From positions 1-64,000 of the forward strand of contig NZ_BOPF01000026.1 in the NCBI RefSeq assembly GCF_016863615.1: a stretch of DNA of 64,000 bases, written 5' to 3'. Positions 8,807-17,812 of the stretch are shown here, piece after piece; position 1 is the first letter of the stretch; the number at the start of each line of letters is the position of its first letter. Made by a program: the position numbers and the translations under genes. Source of the DNA: Virgisporangium aliadipatigenens (lineage in GTDB: Bacteria > Actinomycetota > Actinomycetes > Mycobacteriales > Micromonosporaceae). The notes beneath the pieces are model-generated. The model searched no databases, had not been told where the DNA came from, and saw nothing but the letters and a program-made list of their open reading frames with translations.

Positions 8807-9496
8807 TCAGGGCATTCTGACCGTGAGCCGCAGAACGGGGCCTTCCGGAGGGTTGAACGGCAGGGCTACCAACGGAACCTCGAAGCGGTTGACTTTATTG
8901 ATCAGCGCCTCGAGGAGATGCTGCTCTGCGACGTCGACCGTGTTCGGTTCACCGTTCTGCCCAGCCAGGCCCGACGTCGTGACCCCACCAAGGTCGTTGT
9001 GGCTGAGCTTGGCGGATGCCACGAAATAGCCGTCCGGGTGCTGGTGCACCCAGTACGGGACGAAGAGCGTGGCAATGCCCCGGAACCGGCCCCACATCCC
9101 GTCGATCCGGCCGACCAGCTGCTGAGCTTCGGCAACGATCGCGGCCTCCATGCGGGTCCGCTGCCTGTACCTCTCCTTGCTGGGCAGGTGGGGAGCGACA
9201 CGTTCAGGTGTCCTGATGAGTTCCTTCAGGCGGGCGAGGCTCGCCTTGAGGTCAGCGATCTGCAGCTGCACCTGCTCCGCCTCGCCGCGGTCAAGCGGTC
9301 GCGACTTCACCGTGTTGGAAAACCAGCGCCGGCTGACCGTTACGTGCGCCATGCCTACCGCGCTGAGGTGGCACAATATCGACACAAGAGCACGGTCGAC
9401 GTCCGCGACGCCCGGCAGATTCCCCGTCCCTGTGAGCAGCTGGCGAGCATCAACGACATCGTGCGCGACCTGCGCAGCGATGTCCAGGTTCTCCAT
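8807..9496 (-). CDS. hypothetical protein, 229 aa
   Basis: 229 residues from an ATG (MENLDIAAQVAHDVVDARQL). I do not recognise the family. The middle is charged and helical (EAEQVQLQIADLKASLARLKEL, then KERYRQRTRMEAAIVAEAQQ), probably a short coiled coil. The C-terminal part is more beta-like (GYFVASAKLSHNDLGG, VPLVALPFNPPEGPVLRL). No signal peptide or membrane segment. Codon use is less extreme in GC than in flanking genes, which may hint at acquisition. It stands alone between a gene-poor stretch and a divergent secreted hydrolase. Confidence 0.65.
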   Translation of the reverse strand: MENLDIAAQVAHDVVDARQLLTGTGNLPGVADVDRALVSILCHLSAVGMAHVTVSRRWFSNTVKSRPLDRGEAEQVQLQIADLKASLARLKELIRTPERVAPHLPSKERYRQRTRMEAAIVAEAQQLVGRIDGMWGRFRGIATLFVPYWVHQHPDGYFVASAKLSHNDLGGVTTSGLAGQNGEPNTVDVAEQHLLEALINKVNRFEVPLVALPFNPPEGPVLRLTVRMP

Positions 9497-9774
9497 CTGG
9501 GCAGGTTACTGCACGCAACGTCGTGACACGAGCATGGTCGATGTGAGGCTGTTCGAGGTGTTGTTCCCCGGTTGGCGTCGGTGCGGCAGACGACGCGGCG
9601 GTGCCCTGCGTGCGCAAGTCTGGCCGGTCGGGTCCATGACCGCTGCGAACGGCAGCTCGCCGACACCGCTGTGGCCGGTCAGGAGTACTGCGCCGCCGAA
9701 GGCCGTTGGTGCTACCCCCACTTAGGGGCCGGTCCCCGATGTGTTCTTCGCAAAGGTGCACCAGGGTCGGGAAC

Positions 9775-10887
9775 ATGCGAATACCGACGTTTGCGGCGGT
9801 GCTGCTCATCGCGGCCGTCATGGTGCTGGTCGCGCCCGGACCCGCGACCGCCGAGCCCACCGTCCACAGTGGATTGTCCCTGCCCCCGCCGACCGGCCCG
9901 TTGCACACCGCGCGTGCCGTGCGCCACCTCGTCGACGAGTCGCGCCCGGATCCCTGGGTGCCGACCGAACGCCGGCAGCTGATGCTCTCCGTCTGGTATC
10001 CGGCGCGGCACGACGACGGGCCGACCGCGCCCTACCTGAGCCCGGCGGAGTCCCGGCTGTTCATGTCGCGGCTGACGGCGCCGGGTGTGCCGCCGGAGAT
10101 CCTGAGCACCGTCGCCACCCACTCCACTGTGGACACTCCCGCGAAACCGCGCCCCGGCGGGTGGCCGGTCGTGGTGCTCTCACCCGGGTTCAGCTTTCCG
10201 CGGGCGACCCTCACCGGGCTCGCCGAGGACCTCGCCTCGCGCGGGTACGTGGTCGTCGGCGTCGACCACACCTACGAGGCGTTCGGCGTCACGCTCCCCG
10301 ACGGGCGGGTCACCGGGTGCGTGGCCTGCGAGGTGCCGGGGCTTTCGGGCGAGCGGGTGGCCGGCGGGCGGGCGCGGGACGTGTCGTTCGTGCTCGACCG
10401 GCTGCCGAGCCTCGGGGTGCCGGTGGATCCGCACCGGATCGCGATGGTGGGCCACTCGATGGGCGGCGCCGCCGCACTGGCCACGATGCTCGCCGATCCC
10501 CGCGTCGACGTGGGCGTCAACCTGGACGGCACCTTCCATCCCGCGTTGCCGCCGTCCGGCATGCCCAGGCCGTTCCTCATGATGGGCAACGAGGAGCACG
10601 GACAGCCCGGCGCGGAACCCACCCGGACCTGGGACACGACCTGGGCGAATCTGTCGGGCTGGAAGCGGTGGCTCAGCGTCACCGGGACCACCCACTCGTC
10701 CTTCACCGACCTCGCCGTCCTGGCCGACCAGCTCGGCCTCCCGATCCAGGAGCTTTCGGGGGAACGGGCCACCGAGATCACGCGGACCTACGTGGCCGCG
10801 GTGCTGGACCGCCACCTGCGCCGAATCCCGCAGCCGCTGCTCAACGGGGGGTCCCACCGGTATCCGGAGGTGATCTTCCAGCCCTGA
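9775..10887 (+). CDS. secreted alpha/beta hydrolase, PAF-acetylhydrolase-like
   Basis: 370 residues. The ATG at 9775 begins a signal peptide (RIPTFAAVLLIAAVMVLVA ending near ATA). The mature part is an alpha/beta hydrolase of the platelet-activating-factor acetylhydrolase/dienelactone hydrolase type: WPVVVLSPGFSF, a nucleophile elbow GHSMGGAAAL, and a late histidine in TGTTHSSFTDLAV. It probably hydrolyses esters outside the cell; the substrate cannot be told. Carries two copies of the TCCACnGTGGA palindrome (9863 and 10123). About 20 bp before the peptide deformylase gene, with no obvious functional link. Confidence 0.85.
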   Translation: MRIPTFAAVLLIAAVMVLVAPGPATAEPTVHSGLSLPPPTGPLHTARAVRHLVDESRPDPWVPTERRQLMLSVWYPARHDDGPTAPYLSPAESRLFMSRLTAPGVPPEILSTVATHSTVDTPAKPRPGGWPVVVLSPGFSFPRATLTGLAEDLASRGYVVVGVDHTYEAFGVTLPDGRVTGCVACEVPGLSGERVAGGRARDVSFVLDRLPSLGVPVDPHRIAMVGHSMGGAAALATMLADPRVDVGVNLDGTFHPALPPSGMPRPFLMMGNEEHGQPGAEPTRTWDTTWANLSGWKRWLSVTGTTHSSFTDLAVLADQLGLPIQELSGERATEITRTYVAAVLDRHLRRIPQPLLNGGSHRYPEVIFQP

Positions 10888-10908
10888 TCCGCGGGGTACG
10901 CTGCAGCG

Positions 10909-11421
10909 ATGTCGTCGCAGGAGGGCCGGGTGCACCCGATCTCGTACTACGGCGACCCCGTGCTGCACCGCCGCTGTGCCGAGGTGCTCGTCTTCGGGCG
11001 GGGCCTCGGCACGCTCGTCGAGGACATGTTCGCCTCCATGTACGCCGCCGACGGCGTGGGCCTCGCCGCCAACCAGATCGGTGTCGACCTGCGGGTGTTC
11101 GTGTACGACTGCACCGACGCCGGCAACGTGCGCCGCATCGGGCACGTCGTCAACCCGGTGCTGGAGGCGACCGCCGGCGCCAGTTCGGACGAGGAGGGCT
11201 GCCTGTCCGTGCCCGGACCGCGCGCGGCGCTCACCCGGCCGGCGTCGGCGACCGTCTCCGGGTTCGACCGCACGGGACGGCCGATCACCGTGACCGGCAC
11301 CGGCACGCTGGCCCGCTGCCTTCAGCACGAGACCGACCACCTCGACGGCACCCTCTACGTCGACCACCTCACACCCCGCCGACGGGCCGACGTGCTGCGT
11401 GAAGCGGGCTTTGCCGCTTAA
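10909..11421 (+). CDS. def: peptide deformylase
   Basis: 170 residues with all three deformylase motifs: [19 protein letters not shown] (metal-binding Cys) and [11 protein letters not shown] (metal-binding His pair and catalytic Glu). It removes the N-formyl group from new proteins in the cytoplasm. The third motif has Thr where Ile/Leu/Phe is usual, a tolerated position. The ATG is within reach of the preceding hydrolase gene (20 bp) and the stop is 11 bp before the APC permease. Actinomycetes often have several def copies; whether this is the essential one cannot be said. Confidence 0.93.
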   Translation: MSSQEGRVHPISYYGDPVLHRRCAEVLVFGRGLGTLVEDMFASMYAADGVGLAANQIGVDLRVFVYDCTDAGNVRRIGHVVNPVLEATAGASSDEEGCLSVPGPRAALTRPASATVSGFDRTGRPITVTGTGTLARCLQHETDHLDGTLYVDHLTPRRRADVLREAGFAA

Positions 11422-11432
11422 CTGGACAGATC

Positions 11433-13400
11433 ATGAGCATCCAGTTGCCCGAACGGGTCGACAACCCGGAGCGGGCCCGCGCGAAGCCGCCCCGTGGCCG
11501 GCTGCCCCGCTGGCTCCTCGCGCACCGCGTCCAGCCCGCCGGCCCGGCCGCGGGCGAGGCGCACACCACCGAGCAGGCCTGGTGGAAGGTGATGTGCCTG
11601 ACCGGCGTCGACTACTTCTCGACGCTCGCCTACCTGCCGGCGATCGCGGCGCTCGCCGCCGGCCTGCTCTCGCCGCTCGCGACGCTGCTCATCGTGGCAC
11701 TGACCCTCTTCGGCATGCTGCCGATGTACCGGCGGGTCGCGAAGGAGAGCCCGCACGGCGCCGGTTCGGTGGCGATGCTGGAGGACCTGCTGCCGTTCTG
11801 GTGGGGCAAGCTGTTCGTGCTGGCGCTGCTCGGCTTCGTGGCGACGTCGTGGATCGTCACGATCACGCTCTCGGCCGCCGACGCCGGCGTGCACCTGCTG
11901 GAGAACCCGTACGCGCCGCACTTCGTCGAGGGCCACGCCGTGGCGCTCGTGGTGATCCTGCTGCTGGTGCTCGGCGGGGTGTTCCTCATGGGGTTCAACG
12001 AGGCGGTCGGGGTGGCCATCCCGCTCGTCGCCGTCTTCCTGGTGCTCAACGCCACGGTCGTCGTCGTGGGGCTGGTGGACATCGCCGGGTCGCCCTCCCG
12101 GATCGGCGACTGGTGGTCGGCGGCGGGCTCGGGCGGCGACGTGGTCGGGCCCGCGATCCTGGCCTTTCCGCTGCTGGTGCTGGGCCTGTCCGGGTTCGAG
12201 ACCGGGGTCAGCATGATGCCCCTGGTGAAGGCCGAGGGCGCGGACCCCGAGGCGAAGCTCGCCGACCGCGTCCGCAACACCCGCCGGCTGCTCACGGTCG
12301 CCGCGCTGGTCATGAGCGCCTACCTGATCGCGACCAGCATCGTGACGACGCTGCTGATCCCGCAGGAGAAGTTCGCCGAGGGCGGTGAGGCCAACGGGCG
12401 CGCCCTCGCCTACCTGGCGCACGAACGCCTCGGCGAGATCTTCGGCACCGTCTACGACGTCTCCACCATCCTGATCCTGTGGTTCGCCGGCGCCTCCGCC
12501 ATGGCCGGCCTGATCAACATCGTGCCGCGCTACCTGCCCGGCTACGGCATGGCGCCCGACTGGGCCCGGGCGGTGCGCCCGGTCGTGCTGGTCTACACGG
12601 CGATCAGCATCGTGATCACGATCGCGTTCGGCGCCGACGTCAACGCCCAGGCCGGCGCCTACGCCACCGGCATCCTCGCGATGATGGTCTCGGGCGCGTT
12701 CGCCGTCACGGTCAGCGCGGTGCGCCGCCGGCAGCGCCCCGCGATCGCCGGGTTCGGCACGCTCACGCTGGTGCTCATCTACGCCCTCGCCGAGAACATC
12801 CGCGAGAAGCCGGACGGGATCGCCATCTCGGCGATGTTCATCGCGGGGATCGTCGTCATCTCGCTGATCTCCCGGGTGGCCCGCACCACCGAGCTGCGCG
12901 CCGACCACATCGAGTTCGACGAGACGGCCCGCCGGTTCGTCGACCAGTCCATCGCCCACGACGGCGAACTGAACCTGGTCGCCAACCGTCGCAGCGCCGG
13001 CGACGCCGCCGTCGAGTACGACGCCAAGGAACGCGAACAGCGCGGCCTGAACCCGTTGCCGCGCAACGCCGACGTCATCTTCCTGGAGATCGACGTGGTC
13101 GACCCGTCCACGTTCCAGGGGGTGCTCGCGGTGCGCGGCGTCGAGGTCGAGGCACACCGGGTGCTGCGCGCGCAGGCCCCCGCCGCCCCGAACGCCATCG
13201 CCGCCGTCCTGCTCGCCCTGCGCGACGGGACCGGGGTCCGGCCGCACTGCCACTTCGAGTGGGCCGAGGGGAGCCCGCTGGTGCACATGCTGCGCTACGT
13301 CCTGCTCGGGCGCGGGGACACCGCTCCGGTGGTGCGGGAGATCATCCGCCAGGTGGAACACGACCCGGGTCGCCGTCCCGTCGTGCACGTCGGCGGATAG
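11433..13400 (+). CDS. APC-superfamily amino acid/polyamine permease with cytosolic C-terminal domain
   Basis: 655 residues from an ATG. After a basic N-terminal tail of ~45 residues come about 12 hydrophobic segments, the first containing [21 protein letters not shown], as in APC permeases. From roughly residue 480 the protein becomes hydrophilic ([20 protein letters not shown]) and ends in a ~150-residue soluble domain ([40 protein letters not shown]). That long tail is larger than in simple transporters and may be regulatory. Substrate unknown; an amino acid or related cation is the family expectation. Confidence 0.85.
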   Translation: MSIQLPERVDNPERARAKPPRGRLPRWLLAHRVQPAGPAAGEAHTTEQAWWKVMCLTGVDYFSTLAYLPAIAALAAGLLSPLATLLIVALTLFGMLPMYRRVAKESPHGAGSVAMLEDLLPFWWGKLFVLALLGFVATSWIVTITLSAADAGVHLLENPYAPHFVEGHAVALVVILLLVLGGVFLMGFNEAVGVAIPLVAVFLVLNATVVVVGLVDIAGSPSRIGDWWSAAGSGGDVVGPAILAFPLLVLGLSGFETGVSMMPLVKAEGADPEAKLADRVRNTRRLLTVAALVMSAYLIATSIVTTLLIPQEKFAEGGEANGRALAYLAHERLGEIFGTVYDVSTILILWFAGASAMAGLINIVPRYLPGYGMAPDWARAVRPVVLVYTAISIVITIAFGADVNAQAGAYATGILAMMVSGAFAVTVSAVRRRQRPAIAGFGTLTLVLIYALAENIREKPDGIAISAMFIAGIVVISLISRVARTTELRADHIEFDETARRFVDQSIAHDGELNLVANRRSAGDAAVEYDAKEREQRGLNPLPRNADVIFLEIDVVDPSTFQGVLAVRGVEVEAHRVLRAQAPAAPNAIAAVLLALRDGTGVRPHCHFEWAEGSPLVHMLRYVLLGRGDTAPVVREIIRQVEHDPGRRPVVHVGG

Positions 13401-13417
13401 CGCCTAGGGTCATTCGT

Positions 13418-14623
13418 ATGGTTATGCCCGAGCGGACCTCCTGGCGCGCGGCGATCGTCGACCTGCTCGCCCGCAGCCGCCTGGCGCAGCCGGACCGGTA
13501 CCCGATCGAGGTCAACAACGCGCTCGCCGGACTGGGCGTGCGGACCGCCATCTACCTGGTGGATCACGAGCAGCGGACCCTGCACGCCGTGCCGGAGCCG
13601 GGCCGGGCGGCCGGGCCGTCGCTGGACGTGGCCACCACGGAGGCCGGGCGGGCGTTCATGCACACCGAGGTGGTGCGGGTGCGGCCGGGCCGGCTCTGGA
13701 TGCCGCTGCTCGACGGCGCCGAACGCCTCGGCGTGCTGCGGGTCGACGCCGACCGGCACGCCGTCGCCGATCCCCGCTTCGCCGAGCAGCTGGACCTGTT
13801 CGCCGCGCTGGTCGGGCACCTGCTGGTGGGCAAGCTGCCCTACGGCGACGGCCTGTCGAGCGTGCGGCGCACCCGCCCGATGTCCCCCGCGGCGGAACTG
13901 CTCTGGCACCTGCTGCCGCCGCTGACGTACGCCTGCGAACGGTTCGCCGTCGCGGCCGTGCTGGAGCCGTGCTACGAGGTCGGCGGCGACGGGTTCGACT
14001 ACGCGGTCGGCGGCGACGGCACGTTCCTGACGGTGCTGGACACCACGGGACACGGGCTGCCGGCCGGGCTCGGCACCGCGGTCGCGTTGGCGGCGATGCG
14101 TTCGGCCCGCCGCGACGGCCGGCGCCTGGAGGAGCTGCCGGCGACCGTCGACGCGGCACTGCTGGAACAGTTCACCGACATGCGCTTCACCACCGGGGTA
14201 CTGGCCGAACTCGACCTCGACACCGGGCTGCTGCGTTACATCAATGCCGGCCATCCGCCGCCGCTGGTGCTGCGCGGCGCGTCGGTCGTCGGCCGGCTGG
14301 ACGGCGGGCGACGGCTGCCGCTGGGCCTCGACAGCCCGCCGGCCGTCCCGGCGGAAATGATGCTCGAGCCGGGTGATCGGCTGCTGTGCTTCACCGACGG
14401 CGTCACCGAGGCGCGCGACCGCACCGGCGCGCACTTCGGTGAGGAGCGCCTCGCCGAGCTGGCCGAACGCCACGCGGCCGAGGGGCTGCCCGCGCCGGAG
14501 ACGCTGCGGCGGCTGTCCCACGCGGTGCTCGATCACCTCGACGGGCCGCCGACCGACGACGCCACGATGCTTCTGGTGGAGTGGTCGAAAGGCGCGGCGA
14601 GGCGCATCCTGCCGCAGGGCTAG
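13418..14623 (+). CDS. PP2C/SpoIIE-type serine phosphatase with N-terminal sensor region
   Basis: 401 residues from the ATG at 13418 (AGGG 8 bp upstream). Residues ~1-140 form a GAF-like region (LARSRLAQPDRYPIEVNNAL, VRTAIYLVDHEQRTLHAVPE). Residues ~170-390 are a SpoIIE-type PP2C domain with the metal-binding motifs EVGGDGFDYAV, LDTTGHGLPAGLG, YINAGHPPPLVLRG, LLCFTDGVTEARD and DDATMLLVEW. Such proteins dephosphorylate anti-sigma-factor antagonists and so switch stress or developmental sigma factors. The partner is not evident nearby. Confidence 0.9.
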   Translation: MVMPERTSWRAAIVDLLARSRLAQPDRYPIEVNNALAGLGVRTAIYLVDHEQRTLHAVPEPGRAAGPSLDVATTEAGRAFMHTEVVRVRPGRLWMPLLDGAERLGVLRVDADRHAVADPRFAEQLDLFAALVGHLLVGKLPYGDGLSSVRRTRPMSPAAELLWHLLPPLTYACERFAVAAVLEPCYEVGGDGFDYAVGGDGTFLTVLDTTGHGLPAGLGTAVALAAMRSARRDGRRLEELPATVDAALLEQFTDMRFTTGVLAELDLDTGLLRYINAGHPPPLVLRGASVVGRLDGGRRLPLGLDSPPAVPAEMMLEPGDRLLCFTDGVTEARDRTGAHFGEERLAELAERHAAEGLPAPETLRRLSHAVLDHLDGPPTDDATMLLVEWSKGAARRILPQG

Positions 14624-14689
14624 TGGGACGGATACAAGACAGGTCGGTCCTTTGTGGACGGATCGGTCCCGTGACTACGGTGGGGCACC

Positions 14690-15796
14690 ATGAGGATCCT
14701 CGTCGTGGGCGCCGGCATCGCCGGCCTGGCACTGGTGCGGGCGTTGACGAAGCACGGCATCGACGCCGTGGCGTTCGACAAGCGCCCGGGCACCACCACC
14801 GAGGGCCTCGGCATCAACCTGCCCGGCAACGCGATCCGCGCCCTCGACGAGGTCGGCGTCGGCGTCCCGCTGCGGCAGCTCGGCCCGCCGGTCGACCGCC
14901 GCGAGTACCGCACCCCGCGCGGCCGGCTGCTGTTCACGGTGGACGAGCGGGAGTTCTGGGGCGAGCCGCTCGTCCCGCGTTGCGTGCTCCGCCCCGACCT
15001 GGCCGCCGCCCTCGCCGACGGCCTTCCCGTCGACAGCATCCGGTGGAACGCCTCCGTCAGCGCGGTGCGCGCCACCCACGCCGGTGCCGAGGTGGAGCTG
15101 GCGGACGGCACGATCGAGCGCGGGGACCTGGTGGTCGGCGCCGACGGTGTGCGTTCGACGGTGCGCGAGAGCGTGTTCCCGGGAGCCGCTCGCACGGTGT
15201 CGCCGGTGTCGGCCACGAGCCTGCGGTTCGTGGGGCGCGATCCGGGTGGGATAGACGCGTGGACGCTCTGGTCCGACGCGAAGGGCGCGATGCTGCTTAT
15301 CCCGATGAGCGGAGGGCGGCTGTACGGCTATGCGTCGGCGACCCAGGGCGACACGATCGGCACGGACCGGACCTGGATCGAGGCGACGTTCGCGAAGTAT
15401 CCCGAGCCGGTCCGCACCGTGGTGGCGACTCTCGGCGACGTGTACCACTCGCCGGTCGAGGAGGTGCGCATCCCGCGCTGGCACGCGGGGCGGGCGGTGC
15501 TCATCGGGGACGCGGCACACGCCATCGCGCCGTTTTGGGCGCAGGGCGGGGCGCTGGCCGTCGAGGACGCGCTGGTGCTCGCCGACGTTCTCGCGGGCGG
15601 GCTCGACGCGTCGAAGGCCGGTGCGGCGTTCGAGGAGCGGCGGCGTGCGCGGGTCGAGCATGTGCGGGCCGCGACGGACCGGCTGGCGCGCACCGCCGCG
15701 ATGCCGACGTGGCTGCGCGATCTGGCGCTGCCGTTCGCGGGGCCGAAGGCGTACCGGGAGGCCTACGGGCCGCTGCGTGGGTCGGTCCTGGCGTAG
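14690..15796 (+). CDS. FAD-dependent monooxygenase (PHBH/UbiH-like)
   Basis: 368 residues. The N-terminal FAD-binding fold is MRILVVGAGIAGLALVRAL. The DG motif is GDLVVGADGVRSTVRE and the GD motif RAVLIGDAAHAIAPFWAQGG. These define class A flavoprotein hydroxylases, which use NAD(P)H and O2 on aromatic or related substrates. The gene is monocistronic. Upstream (14640-14690) are a GGTCGGTCC/GATCGGTCC repeat pair and a TACGGT -10-like element just before the ATG, suggesting a local regulator site. Substrate unknown; redox modification of small molecules, including antibiotic inactivation, is known for the class. Confidence 0.88.
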   Translation: MRILVVGAGIAGLALVRALTKHGIDAVAFDKRPGTTTEGLGINLPGNAIRALDEVGVGVPLRQLGPPVDRREYRTPRGRLLFTVDEREFWGEPLVPRCVLRPDLAAALADGLPVDSIRWNASVSAVRATHAGAEVELADGTIERGDLVVGADGVRSTVRESVFPGAARTVSPVSATSLRFVGRDPGGIDAWTLWSDAKGAMLLIPMSGGRLYGYASATQGDTIGTDRTWIEATFAKYPEPVRTVVATLGDVYHSPVEEVRIPRWHAGRAVLIGDAAHAIAPFWAQGGALAVEDALVLADVLAGGLDASKAGAAFEERRRARVEHVRAATDRLARTAAMPTWLRDLALPFAGPKAYREAYGPLRGSVLA

Positions 15797-15821
15797 GCGG
15801 CGGCCCCGCCGGAGAGGTCGC

Positions 15822-16733
15822 TCAGGCCGGCGGTTCGCGCTTCGCGAGCTGTTCGCAGGCCGCCGCGTCGAGCGCGCCGTCGGCGACCCACACGTCGTGC
15901 GCGAACTCCAGCGTGCCGCCCGCCGGCAGGGTGTGCACCGCGGAGAAGAACGGCGCCGGGCAGACCACGGCGAACACCTCGCTGCGCACGAACCACTCCA
16001 CGGGCCCGGGCCGGTTGACGAAGAGCAGCGTGCTGTGGGTCCCGTCGCCGTCGTGCCGCCCGGTGAACGCCATCCACGGCGCGACGGTGCCGTTGAGGTC
16101 GTCCGCGCCGGCCCGGTCGGGAGTGAGTACGCCGCCCCCGCTGAACGAGCGCGGCCCGCGCCAGAACAGCCCGCTGTAGCCCGCGTCGGGCCGCCCCTCC
16201 GTGGTCGGACTGCCGAACGGGATCGGCACCCCGCTGACGTTGTCCACCGTGGACGTGAACCCGAGCCGCCACGCGCCGGAGTCCGGGTCCGCGTCGAACG
16301 TGATGCGCCGCCGTTCGGTCAGCACACTCGCGCCCGCCTCGGTGACCCAGCGCAGGCGCTGCGCGATCGTCACCACCCCGTCGGCGACGCCCACCTCGTC
16401 GAACGCCTCGTGCGCCTGCGTGCCGTTGTTGGGCAGCTGCGCGTACCCGCCCTCGGCGCGCAGGTACGTGGGGCCGCCCCAGAAGTTCTCCGTGCCGACG
16501 TTGCTGAGCGCCAGCGAGATGCCCTTGTGCCACACGTGGTCGTGCGGCCGGTACAGGCTCACCGGCCGGCCGTCGAGCGTCCACAGCGGATGGACGTACG
16601 GCCGGGGCGACTCCAGCTGCGCTTCCCACGGCACGTACACGTAGCGTGCCAGGGGACGGCCGTGCCAGGTGACCCGCACGGAGCGTCCGTGCTCGTGGAC
16701 GACGCCCAACCCGGCCGGTATCGGTTCGGTCAT
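15822..16733 (-). CDS. DUF6807 (PmoA-like) family protein
   Basis: 303 residues from an ATG overlapping the stop of the upstream oxidoreductase (ATGA), so cotranslated. Features I associate with DUF6807/PmoA-like proteins are YVPWEAQLESPRPYVHPL near the N-terminus, RPHDHVWHKGISLALSNVG, and NFWGGPTYLR. The fold is expected to be all-beta like galactose mutarotases; biochemical role not established. Its place at the end of an operon with a Gfo/Idh/MocA oxidoreductase and a sugar importer suggests work on an imported sugar or its oxidised derivative. Confidence 0.8.
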   Translation of the reverse strand: MTEPIPAGLGVVHEHGRSVRVTWHGRPLARYVYVPWEAQLESPRPYVHPLWTLDGRPVSLYRPHDHVWHKGISLALSNVGTENFWGGPTYLRAEGGYAQLPNNGTQAHEAFDEVGVADGVVTIAQRLRWVTEAGASVLTERRRITFDADPDSGAWRLGFTSTVDNVSGVPIPFGSPTTEGRPDAGYSGLFWRGPRSFSGGGVLTPDRAGADDLNGTVAPWMAFTGRHDGDGTHSTLLFVNRPGPVEWFVRSEVFAVVCPAPFFSAVHTLPAGGTLEFAHDVWVADGALDAAACEQLAKREPPA

Positions 16734-17812
16734 GTCTCCTCCGTCCACGGTGGACCGTCGCCACGCATGTTTTCGTAGTGGGGTGATCCCGGGCCGACGT
16801 CGTCGGGTCCGACCGGCCGGCCGCCGAACGCCGACGCGTACACGCCGGCGACGAGCGTCATCGTGCGGCGCGCCTCGGCGGTGTCCACCGGCGGCACGGA
16901 ACCCTCCCGCACCGCGTCGGCGACGAGGGCGAACTGCGCCGCGTGGCCGCTGTTGCGCCCGTGCTCGCCCGCCTTCCAGGCCGCGGTGACGGACTCCTCG
17001 TGGCCGGGTGCCGGCGTGACGCGCCAGTCGTCGTCGCCGTAGCCGTACAGGTGGGTCAGCTCGACCGTGGCGTACTCGAAGTCGAAGCGCAGGTAGCTCT
17101 CCTCGCGGGGGGACAGCAGGCTGTTGACCACGCTGGCGACGGCGCCGTTCGCGAACGACACGTGCGCCACCGACAGGTCCTCCGTGGCCGTGCGGCGGGC
17201 CTGCCGCCGGGCCAGCGCCGACACCCGCGTCCACTCGCCGAGAACGGCCGACAGCAGGTCCATCTGGTGGATGCCGTGTCCCATCGTCGGCCCACCGCCC
17301 TCGGTCTCCCAGCGCCCGCGCCACGGCGGGTCGAAGTACGCGTCGGGCCGGTACCAGAGGGTGTCGCAGCGCGCGACGAGCGGCCGGCCGAGCACGCCCG
17401 CGTCGAGCAGCGCCCTGATCCGGCGTGCGCCGGAGCCGAACCGATGCTGAAAAACCGTTGCCACGTAGGGCCCCCCGGCCGGCTGCGCGTCGGCCAGCGC
17501 GTCGAAGTCCCGCAGCGACAGCGTGGGCGGCTTCTCCACCACCACGTGCGCCCCGGCGTTCAGCGCGGCGCGGGCCGGTGCCAGGTGCGCGCCGGGCGGC
17601 GTGCACACGTGCACCACGTCCGGCCGGGTGTGGGTGAGCGCCCGTTCGACGTCGGTGTCCGCGAACGGGATCCCGTGCGCCGCGCAGAACGAGGTGGCGA
17701 GGCCGGCGTCGAGGTCGACCCCGGCCACGATCCGCACCGGCGCGTCCAGCGAGCGCAACGCCTCGACGTGGAACCGGGCGATGTTCCCCGTGCCGACGAT
17801 GGCCACCCTCAC
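16730..17812 (-). CDS. Gfo/Idh/MocA-family NAD(P)-dependent oxidoreductase
   Basis: 360 residues from a GTG overlapping the binding-protein stop by 4 bp. The Rossmann fold begins at once (VRVAIVGTGNIARFHVEAL), followed by VVHVCTPPGAHLAPA and the EKP motif (AHVVVEKPPTLSLRDFD) with the conserved lysine. The C-terminal part includes GGGPTMGHGIHQMDLLSAVL with the conserved histidine. Such enzymes oxidise or reduce sugars, inositols or sugar acids with NAD(P). Operon order importer - oxidoreductase - DUF6807 suggests intracellular processing of one imported carbohydrate. Confidence 0.92.
   Translation of the reverse strand: MRVAIVGTGNIARFHVEALRSLDAPVRIVAGVDLDAGLATSFCAAHGIPFADTDVERALTHTRPDVVHVCTPPGAHLAPARAALNAGAHVVVEKPPTLSLRDFDALADAQPAGGPYVATVFQHRFGSGARRIRALLDAGVLGRPLVARCDTLWYRPDAYFDPPWRGRWETEGGGPTMGHGIHQMDLLSAVLGEWTRVSALARRQARRTATEDLSVAHVSFANGAVASVVNSLLSPREESYLRFDFEYATVELTHLYGYGDDDWRVTPAPGHEESVTAAWKAGEHGRNSGHAAQFALVADAVREGSVPPVDTAEARRTMTLVAGVYASAFGGRPVGPDDVGPGSPHYENMRGDGPPWTEET

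Noticed and set aside
12479-13417. Long upstream extension of the PP2C phosphatase frame
   Set aside because: It overlaps the APC permease in another frame; the ATG at 13418 with AGGG upstream starts the homologous protein.
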